Shown one piece after another: positions 1-4,848 of a stretch of DNA of 8,809 nt. Below the pieces are notes generated by a model. The model was not told where the DNA came from, did no database searches, and worked only from the letters and a program-made list of their open reading frames with translations. The stretch is from Chloroflexota bacterium (GTDB lineage Bacteria; Chloroflexota; Dehalococcoidia; Lucifugimonadales; Lucifugimonadaceae). Position 1 is the stretch's first letter. Each line of letters opens with the position of its first letter. The stretch covers positions 1-8,809 of the forward strand of contig JACQUF010000057.1 in the NCBI GenBank assembly GCA_016210435.1, in the 5' to 3' direction. Position numbers and translations under genes: made by a program.

Positions 1-57
1 GCGGTAGACCCGCCTGAGCCCGTCGACGCGGCCTATCCGCCTCCGGTCGTGTCCTGA
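1..57 (+). CDS. Possible C-terminal tail of an upstream gene (partial)
   Basis: Frame 1 is open from the window edge to a TGA at 55-57 and reads AVDPPEPVDAAYPPPVVS, a proline-rich tail. The other two + frames stop within the first 17 bases. No family can be recognised. Two copies of the dispersed repeat CCTGAGCC(C/T)GTCGA lie inside or across this stretch (13-26 and 53-70), and the stop codon is part of the second copy. The tail may therefore be repeat-derived or simply non-coding. This is a weak call. Confidence 0.25.
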   Translation, partial: AVDPPEPVDAAYPPPVVS

Positions 58-70
58 GCCTGTCGAAGGA
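13..70 (+). repeat. Two tandem copies of the CCTGAGCCTGTCGAAGGA repeat
   Basis: CCTGAGCCCGTCGA at 13-26 and CCTGAGCCTGTCGAAGGA at 53-70 are near-identical units 40 bp apart. Related copies occur at 2687-2704, 3678-3690 and, as an inverted pair, 6532-6568. All lie between genes or at gene ends. This fits a dispersed REP-like motif. Confidence 0.6.
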
Positions 71-252
71 CGGACCAAGGGAGGGTGACAATCCCCGGAA
101 GACCTGGCAAACGATTCGTGCGCGAGGTCACAAGCCAGGAGATTTTCGCGCCCGCTCAGATCCGGTGTCAACGAATGTCCACTTCTAGTGTACCCTTTAA
201 GCGCCATTCAACCTGAGCGATGGGCGCTCGAGGTTCAACCTGAGCCCCGGGT

Positions 253-301
253 CTCTCCCTTCGCCCCGCAGGGGAGAAGGTGGCCGTAGGCCGGATGAGG
301 G
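253..301 (+). repeat. Two-hairpin intergenic repeat, copy 1
   Basis: Hairpin 1 pairs 258-267 with 271-280 across a GCA loop, with one internal G-A mismatch. Hairpin 2 is GGCC-GTA-GGCC at 282-292. The unit ends in CGGATGAGGG. A second copy near 8429-8475 keeps the same two hairpins with compensatory changes, so the fold appears to be conserved. The style resembles mosaic palindromic intergenic elements known in other bacteria (for example RIME-type elements of rhizobia), but identity is not established. Confidence 0.65.
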
Positions 302-328
302 CCCCTCGGGACGAGGGTGAGTGGCAAT

Positions 329-349
329 ACCGCTTACTCCGAGAGCGGT
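329..349. promoter_or_regulatory. Inverted repeat, possible operator of the pan block
   Basis: ACCGCT (329-334) and AGCGGT (344-349) form a perfect 6-bp inverted repeat with a 9-base spacer, about 170 bp upstream of the peptidase start. It is not followed by a T-run, so it is a poor terminator, and it is not part of the dispersed repeats. Its shape suits a dimeric regulator, and the PanB-HTH protein of the same block is one candidate. That link is inference. Confidence 0.25.
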
Positions 350-516
350 CCCGTCTGCTTTGGCGTGCGGCCGGGCGCGTGGAGAGGCGAGTCGGATCTT
401 GAGCCGGGCGCGGAGCGCCCGCGGACATCCCCGTCCGATCCGGGGGGTCTGACGGGACTATTTGACCAGCACCGCGCAGACGGCTTCCGCCGCCAGTTCT
501 TCGTGCCTGGCCGCCG

Positions 517-1530
517 ATGGCGGTGACATTGAAGGCGGTTGGAACGATCGGCCTTGCGCCCGGGCGCATCACGGATGTGCCGGGCATCATCGTGGGGCAT
601 TGCACCAGGGCAGACGCTGGCACCGGGTGCACGGCCATCCTGTGTGAATCGCCGGCAATCGCCGGCGCTGATGTTCGCGGGGCTGCACCGGGCAGCCGGG
701 AGACCGAACTCCTCAACCCGCTTGCCGCGATCCAGCACGTCAACGGCGTAATGCTCTCCGGCGGAAGCGCGTTCGGACTCGAGGCAGCTACCGGCGCCGT
801 GCGGTTCCTCGAAGAGCGCGGTGCAGGGCTGAAGGTCGGACGGGCGGTCATTCCGATCGTCCCTTCTGCAATCATCTTCGATCTGAACCTGGTCACCCAT
901 AAGGTTCGGCCGACCGCGGATGACGGCTACCAGGCGTGCCAGGCAGCGGCGGCGGATTTCGCTCAGGGCAGCGTCGGCGCGGGAACCGGGGCGACGGTTG
1001 CCAAGTTGCGCGGGAAAGAGCGGGCAGTCAAGGGCGGGCTGGGCACCTCTTCTGTCCGCATGGCCGATGGAGTCGTCGTCGGGGCCCTGATGGTCGTCAA
1101 TGCGGTCGGCGGCGTCGTAGACCCCGCGAACGGGGAAATCGTGGCCGGCCCACGTCGACCGGACGGCTCGTTCGAGGACTCGGTACGCCTGCTGATCGAG
1201 GAACCGCCCAGGCTTCGGACGTGGGAATTCAATACGGTGATCGGCGTTGTTGCTACGAACGCCACGCTCGATCGCCGGGGGGCCACGCGACTCGCCGGTG
1301 CAGGGCAGGACGCGATCGCGCTTGCCGTACGCCCCGTGCACATGTCCGGCGACGGCGACACCGTTTTTGCCCTGTCCACCTGCGCGATCGGAGAAGTCCA
1401 CGAGGACCGGCTTCGCGCGGCAGCGACTGAAGCCGTAGTGCGCGCGATTCTGAACGGCGTCAGAGCCGCGACCGGCCTCGGCAGTGTCCCGTCTGTTTCT
1501 GAACTGCTTGCGAAGAAGGAGCGACGATGA
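517..1530 (+). CDS. P1 (S58, DmpA/NylC-like) family N-terminal-nucleophile peptidase
   Basis: A 337-residue member of the S58/P1 family: autoprocessing Ntn-type hydrolases that include L-aminopeptidase/D-amidase DmpA, beta-aminopeptidase BapA and nylon-oligomer hydrolase NylC. Family signatures are VPGIIVGHCT near the N-terminus, LSGGSAFGLEAATG around residue 80, GGLGTSS near residue 172, and NTVIGVVATNATLDR at 239-253. By analogy to NylC, the chain should cleave itself between Asn239 and Thr240, leaving Thr240 as nucleophile of the small subunit. RPVHMSGDGDTVFALST follows, as in relatives. There is no signal peptide, so it is probably cytoplasmic. ATG 517 is the first possible start after the in-frame stop at 463-465. 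No Shine-Dalgarno is visible, so initiation may be leaderless or SD-independent. The stop overlaps the panB start (ATGA, 1527-1530), so translation is probably coupled. The substrate is unknown; the family cleaves N-terminal alpha- or beta-amino acids from small peptides and amides. Confidence 0.9.
   Translation: MAVTLKAVGTIGLAPGRITDVPGIIVGHCTRADAGTGCTAILCESPAIAGADVRGAAPGSRETELLNPLAAIQHVNGVMLSGGSAFGLEAATGAVRFLEERGAGLKVGRAVIPIVPSAIIFDLNLVTHKVRPTADDGYQACQAAAADFAQGSVGAGTGATVAKLRGKERAVKGGLGTSSVRMADGVVVGALMVVNAVGGVVDPANGEIVAGPRRPDGSFEDSVRLLIEEPPRLRTWEFNTVIGVVATNATLDRRGATRLAGAGQDAIALAVRPVHMSGDGDTVFALSTCAIGEVHEDRLRAAATEAVVRAILNGVRAATGLGSVPSVSELLAKKERR
1516..1521 (+). promoter_or_regulatory. Shine-Dalgarno of panB inside the peptidase gene
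   Basis: AAGGAG lies 5 bases before ATG 1527, inside the last codons of the peptidase gene. It fixes the panB start and supports coupled expression of the two overlapping genes. Confidence 0.75.
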
Positions 1531-2606
1531 TCAAACGCGTAACCACCCACGAAATCCGCTCGATGAAGACGCGCGGCGAACTCATCCCGATGCTTACCGC
1601 GTACGACTTCACGTCCGCCGCGATCGCCGAGCGGGCGGGCGTGCCGTTGGTCCTTGTCGGTGACAGCTTTGGGCATGTGGTGCTGGGCTATAGCTCAACG
1701 ATCCCCGTGACTCTTGATGACATGGTTCTCGCTACGGCCGCGGTCGTGCGGGGAACGCAGAAGGCAATGGTCGTCGCAGACATGCCGTTCATGACCTATC
1801 AGGAGTCCCCAGAGCAGGCTATGCGCTCGGCGGCCCGCCTCATGCAGGTGGGTGGCGCGCACGCCGTGAAGCTTGAAGGTGGAAGCGGGATCGCGACCAC
1901 TGTCCGCAAACTCACCGAGTCGGGCATCGCTGTCATGGGCCACATCGGCTTCACGCCACAGTCCATCAATCAGATCGGCGGCTACCGTGTACAGGGGAAG
2001 GACGAAAAGTCCTCCGCGAAACTCCTGAATGACGCCCGAGCGCTCGAGCACGCCGGATGCTTCGCCATCGTCCTGGAGCTGGTGCCGGCAGAGGTGGCTG
2101 GAGCAATTACAACCGGACTTTCAATACCTACGATCGGCATCGGCGCCGGTCCTGCGTGCGATGGACAAGTGCAGGTTTGGCACGACTTACTTGGCTTGTT
2201 GCCGGATTTCAAGCCCAGGCATGCGCGCCGATATGCGGAGCTCGCCACGATCATTCAGGAGGCCGTTTCGAAGTACGTGGCCGATGTCAAGTCGAAGGCG
2301 TTTCCCTCGGAAGCGGAGTCATTCCATCTCCCATCGGATCAGCCCCAGGTGGTACCCGGAAGCGCAGGAGTCCAGCGCAACGGCAGGACGCCTGTGATAT
2401 CACCGGCGATGCCGGGCGCCTGGACGCCGGAACGTATCCGTACGCTACGGGAGACCCTGCGCATGACCCAGCTTGAAATGAGCGGCCGCGTGGGCGTCGC
2501 CAAAAACAATCTCAGCGCATGGGAGCGCGGGCGAAAGCATCCCAGTCTCCGGCATCAGGGAATCCTTGACACTCTTGCGCGGGAGGCCGGCCTTCAGCCG
2601 AAATGA
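1527..2606 (+). CDS. panB: Ketopantoate hydroxymethyltransferase with C-terminal XRE-type HTH domain
   Basis: Residues 1-267 are a full PanB (EC 2.1.2.11), which transfers a hydroxymethyl group from 5,10-methylene-THF to 2-ketoisovalerate to give ketopantoate, the first committed step of pantothenate synthesis. Expected residues are present: Asp46 (VGDSFG) and Asp85 (ADMPF) as metal ligands, Glu117 in KLEGG, and catalytic-type Glu184 in LELVPAE. The usual C-terminal motif is seen as FPSEAESFH at 259-267, where a standard PanB of about 264 residues would end. This protein continues for 92 residues: a polar linker (268-298), then WTPERIRTLRETLRMTQLEM...VAKNNLSAWERGRKHPS (299-341) and a final helix. 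That is the pattern of an XRE/Cro-type helix-turn-helix with its recognition helix around VAKNNLSAWERG. The reading frame is continuous, with no stop or restart between the parts. The DNA-binding role of the tail is inferred from the motif only. Catalytic residues look intact. Confidence 0.95.
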   Translation: MIKRVTTHEIRSMKTRGELIPMLTAYDFTSAAIAERAGVPLVLVGDSFGHVVLGYSSTIPVTLDDMVLATAAVVRGTQKAMVVADMPFMTYQESPEQAMRSAARLMQVGGAHAVKLEGGSGIATTVRKLTESGIAVMGHIGFTPQSINQIGGYRVQGKDEKSSAKLLNDARALEHAGCFAIVLELVPAEVAGAITTGLSIPTIGIGAGPACDGQVQVWHDLLGLLPDFKPRHARRYAELATIIQEAVSKYVADVKSKAFPSEAESFHLPSDQPQVVPGSAGVQRNGRTPVISPAMPGAWTPERIRTLRETLRMTQLEMSGRVGVAKNNLSAWERGRKHPSLRHQGILDTLAREAGLQPK

Positions 2607-2768
2607 AGCTCGATCCCGGACTCCCTCTTCCCCGGTGCGGGAGAAATTGGGTGATCCGAATACCCCCTCCACTTTTGAGGCGGCGTCCGGAGCCTGTCGA
2701 AGGAGAGGGCTAGGGTGACGCCAAACACCCCTCTCCCGATGGGAGAGGGCTAGGGTGAGGGCGACCGC
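2607..2768 (+). repeat. Mosaic repeat cluster between panB and panC
   Basis: The 162-bp gap is almost wholly repeat sequence. It starts with a decayed hairpin unit (2625-2660, TTCCCC...GGGAGAA), then CCGGAGCCTGTCGAAGGA (2687-2704). Next come two direct copies of GGAGAGGGCTAGGGTGA (2702-2718 and 2742-2758). Between the copies starts a strong hairpin, CCCTCTCCC-GAT-GGGAGAGGG (2729-2749). The last part, GTGAGGGCGAC (2755-2765), runs right up to the panC start. No T-run follows the hairpin, so it is not a classical terminator. Confidence 0.75.
2757..2761 (+). promoter_or_regulatory. Repeat-derived ribosome binding site of panC
   Basis: GAGGG at 2757-2761, the tail of the repeat unit, lies 7 bases before the GTG start at 2769. 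It is the only Shine-Dalgarno-like sequence near this start, so the repeat seems to supply the panC ribosome binding site. Confidence 0.45.
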
Positions 2769-3638
2769 GTGCGAGTAATCGAATCGGTGGCGGAAATGCG
2801 CACGGCACGCGCGTCCGCGAGGGCGCCCGTCGGCTTGGTGCCGACCATGGGCGCGCTGCACGACGGGCACGCTACCCTGGTCCGCCGCGCGAGAGCGGAG
2901 AACTCGACGGTCGTCACGTCCCTGTTCGTCAACCCGACTCAATTTGGTCCTGGTGAGGACTTCGCAAACTACCCGAGGACTCGCGACCGCGACCTCAGAG
3001 TGTCCGAAGAAGCAGGAACCGACCTCGTCTTTGCCCCCGCCATTGACGAGATTTATCCAACCGGCGGCACGACGGTCGTCGATCCGGGTCCGATCGGCGA
3101 AGTACTGGAAGGCAAGCATCGCCCCGGTCACTTCAAGGGCGTCGCTACCGTCGTTTCCAAGCTGTTTGCGATCGTGCGTCCTGACGGTGCCTACTTCGGC
3201 GAAAAGGACGCCCAACAGCTTCGGATAATCCGGCACATCAACAGGGATCTTCGGTTCGGGATCGAAATCGTCGGCGTACCGACCGTGCGAGCCCCTGATG
3301 GCCTTGCGCTCAGCAGTCGCAATCGGTATCTGACTCTCGAGCAGCGACGCGCAGCCGCGGTACTCTACAGGTCACTGCGCGTCGCCGAGCAGCTGTGGCG
3401 CAGAGGCGAACGCCGGTCGGGAGCTCTCAAGGTTGCTATCCAGGAAACCGTGGCGGCAGAGCCGCTTGTCTCGATGGAATATGTCAGCGTGGCGGACAGC
3501 GATAGCCTGAATGAGATTGAGGTCGTCGACCGGCTAGCGCTCGTCTCCCTGGCGGCGCACGTCGGGAAGGCGCGGTTGATCGATAACATGTCCCTACCCG
3601 CCGGACTTTCGCCCGCGGGTACCGGGCGCGATGTCTGA
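2769..3638 (+). CDS. panC: Pantothenate synthetase (pantoate-beta-alanine ligase)
   Basis: A 289-residue PanC (EC 6.3.2.1), close to the usual 280-290. It activates pantoate with ATP to pantoyl adenylate, then joins beta-alanine to give pantothenate in the cytoplasm. Motifs are in order: PTMGALHDGH (25-34), the HIGH-type nucleotide site; SLFVNPTQF (51-59), pantoate binding; FGEKDAQQL (143-151); and LSSRN (181-185), the KMSKS-like loop. The start is GTG at 2769, chosen because MRVIESVAEMR matches the usual PanC N-terminus. The next ATG (2796) would remove the first strand. The gene follows panB on the same strand, so the two steps specific to pantothenate are together. The reductase step (panE or ilvC) and panD are not in this window. 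Nothing is missing or broken in the frame. Confidence 0.96.
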   Translation: MRVIESVAEMRTARASARAPVGLVPTMGALHDGHATLVRRARAENSTVVTSLFVNPTQFGPGEDFANYPRTRDRDLRVSEEAGTDLVFAPAIDEIYPTGGTTVVDPGPIGEVLEGKHRPGHFKGVATVVSKLFAIVRPDGAYFGEKDAQQLRIIRHINRDLRFGIEIVGVPTVRAPDGLALSSRNRYLTLEQRRAAAVLYRSLRVAEQLWRRGERRSGALKVAIQETVAAEPLVSMEYVSVADSDSLNEIEVVDRLALVSLAAHVGKARLIDNMSLPAGLSPAGTGRDV

Positions 3639-3652
3639 CCGCTACAGGCTCT

Positions 3653-3712
3653 CCTCTCCCAATGGGAGACGCTGTGGTGAGTCTGTCGAACCAGGGTTGG
3701 GATGAGGGCGAC
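3653..3712 (+). repeat. Decayed repeat cluster between panC and surE
   Basis: TCTCCC-AAT-GGGAGA (3655-3669) is a shorter version of the panB-panC hairpin. It is followed by TGAGTCTGTCGAA (3678-3690), a variant of the CCTGAGCCTGTCGAA repeat, and by GATGAGGGCGAC (3701-3712), the same tail that precedes panC. The order of parts matches the previous gap, which points to a shared ancestral element. Confidence 0.6.
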
Positions 3713-3741
3713 GTGCCATATCGATACCCGAAGAAAACCAC

Positions 3742-3745
3742 GGAG
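3742..3745 (+). promoter_or_regulatory. Shine-Dalgarno of surE
   Basis: GGAG 5 bases before ATG 3751 supports this start. Confidence 0.6.
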
Positions 3746-3750
3746 ACTAC

Positions 3751-4539
3751 ATGAGAATCCTGGTCACCAACGACGACGGCGCCCACGCGCCGGGACTCTG
3801 GGCGCTCGTCCGGGCGGTCCGACCGCTTGGCGACATCGTGGTTTCGGCGCCAGACCGCGACCGCAGCGGCGTCGGACCCGCGCTGAGCCTGAACGAGCTG
3901 ATCCGGGCGAAAGAGCTCGTTTCGCCAATGCCGGACGTCAAAGTGTTCGCCGTTGAGGGCACTCCAGGCGACGCTGCGGTGCTTGGCCTGCGTCACCTTG
4001 TGCCCGGAAAGATCGATCTGGCCATCAGCGGGATCAATCCCGGTACGAACGTAGGCGAAGACGTAATCATCTCGGGCACCGTTGGCGCTGCGGCGCATGC
4101 CTATCTGAACGGCGTTCCCACGCTCGCTGTCTCGACCTCGGAGGGGCTTCGGGACATCGATCACCCGGTGGTCGGCCGGGTCATAACCGCGATCAGCCCG
4201 GACCTGGCCGCGTTGCGCGAGCCGAGCCCTCTTTATCTGAACGTGAATTTCCCCCCACTCGGCAAAGCTGGGCCGACCACCGCGCTGAGGACGCGCGTCG
4301 CCGCCCGGTTTCTGGAAGACAAGGTGGAGGCAATCGAGCGCGGTTACCGGACTTACTACTGGCTCCTGCGACGGGGTGGCAGGTCAGTCGATTCGGCGCA
4401 CGAAGGCACGGATGTGTGGGCCGTGCAGAATGGCTATATCTCAATCTCGCCCGTCTATACCGAATTCGCCGGTGGCGATGTCAATGAGCGCGTTGATGCG
4501 ATAGTGAAGAAGGCAAACGCGGCCCTGCGGGGCGCCTGA
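3751..4539 (+). CDS. surE: 5'/3'-nucleotidase SurE
   Basis: A 262-residue SurE, a metal-dependent phosphatase that removes phosphate from nucleoside monophosphates and is often linked to stationary-phase survival and nucleotide salvage. The N-terminus MRILVTNDDG carries the metal-binding Asp8-Asp9 pair. Ser39 in DRDRSGVG and Asn96 in SGINPGTNVG complete the usual metal site. GTVGAAAHAYLNGVPTLAVS follows as in relatives, and TDVWAVQNGYISISPVYTEF is the typical C-terminal block. ATG 3751 has a good ribosome binding site and gives the canonical N-terminus. It follows panC after 112 bp with only a weak promoter-like sequence in the gap, so it may be read together with the pan genes. No clear terminator follows it before the pyrG promoter. 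Confidence 0.95.
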   Translation: MRILVTNDDGAHAPGLWALVRAVRPLGDIVVSAPDRDRSGVGPALSLNELIRAKELVSPMPDVKVFAVEGTPGDAAVLGLRHLVPGKIDLAISGINPGTNVGEDVIISGTVGAAAHAYLNGVPTLAVSTSEGLRDIDHPVVGRVITAISPDLAALREPSPLYLNVNFPPLGKAGPTTALRTRVAARFLEDKVEAIERGYRTYYWLLRRGGRSVDSAHEGTDVWAVQNGYISISPVYTEFAGGDVNERVDAIVKKANAALRGA

Positions 4540-4586
4540 TCCCGAAGATGCATCGCAGCGCCTGCTTCCGTTGTCTCCGTTTTCGT

Positions 4587-4615
4587 TTGACACCTCACAG
4601 AGGGGTATCTAGAAT
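4587..4615 (+). promoter_or_regulatory. Strong sigma70-type promoter for pyrG
   Basis: A perfect -35 box TTGACA (4587-4592), a 17-base spacer and a 5/6 -10 box TAGAAT (4610-4615). Transcription should begin near G4622. This is the best promoter in the window, and it implies a pyrG leader of about 225 nt. Confidence 0.8.
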
Positions 4616-4621
4616 CGATTC

Positions 4622-4828
4622 GGTCGGCCATCGCGGCCGAACCTGATTTCCTGCGTGCGACGGGCATGATTGCCTATTGCCCGCGGGCTGTGTGAGGCGC
4701 CGAAATCGTCGGCCGTTCGTCAGGCACCGCCAAAGCCGTTCTCCGAAGGCGGGTAATCCGCCAGCGGCCTCCTCACCCCCTCTTCAGCCCCCACAACCAT
4801 CCGCCCTCCTGTCGCGGGCGGTTTTATT
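4622..4828 (+). promoter_or_regulatory. Structured pyrG leader, candidate attenuation region
   Basis: The predicted transcript opens with a hairpin (GGTCGGCC 4622-4629 with GGCCGAACC 4635-4643, one bulged A). A 10-bp palindrome GCCCGCGGGC (4679-4688) comes next, then a hairpin GGCGG-GTAAT-CCGCC (4748-4762) and a terminator (4801-4828). From 4758 to 4815, 34 of 58 bases are C. GGCGG at 4748-4752 can pair either with 4758-4762 or with the 5' arm of the terminator (CCGCC, 4801-4805), so mutually exclusive folds are possible. No known riboswitch, tRNA or SRP RNA signature was recognised. A 9-codon ORF (4666-4695, MIAYCPRAV) lies in the leader. Confidence 0.55.
4801..4828 (+). terminator. Intrinsic terminator just upstream of pyrG (attenuator)
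   Basis: CCGCCC (4801-4806) pairs with GGGCGG (4816-4821) across a 9-base loop, followed by TTTTATT (4822-4828). It lies downstream of a strong promoter and only 20 bases before the pyrG start codon. It is therefore likely to regulate read-through into pyrG rather than end surE transcription only. Confidence 0.65.
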
Positions 4829-4848
4829 CCTTCGAGAGAATCACATAG

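Larger units (their letters stand above)
71..516. other. Gene-poor region upstream of the peptidase gene
   Basis: About 450 bases with no ORF that resembles a protein family. The long minus-strand frames that run through here are shadows of the peptidase gene. The region holds a structured repeat (253-301), a 6-bp inverted repeat (329-349) and a GC-rich inverted repeat CCCCG/CGGGG (429-445). I could not find a convincing promoter: the TTGACC at 462-467 has no matching -10 element at the right distance. Confidence 0.5.

Noticed and set aside
334..1401. A 355-codon minus-strand open frame across the peptidase gene
   Set aside because: It is antisense to a clear S58 peptidase, and its translation is Arg/Pro/Gly-rich without family motifs. 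This is a shadow frame typical of G+C-rich DNA.
2445..3236. A 263-codon minus-strand open frame across the panB end, the repeat gap and panC
   Set aside because: It runs through repeats and opposite PanC catalytic motifs, and resembles no protein.
3697..3724. Promoter for surE (TTGGGA ... TATCGA, 16-base spacer)
   Set aside because: The -10 matches only half of the consensus, and the -35 lies in the repeat. Too weak to call.
4622..4800. The pyrG leader as a known ncRNA (SRP RNA, 6S, tmRNA, common riboswitch)
   Set aside because: None of the signature sequences I know for these families is present. Attenuator is the simpler reading.
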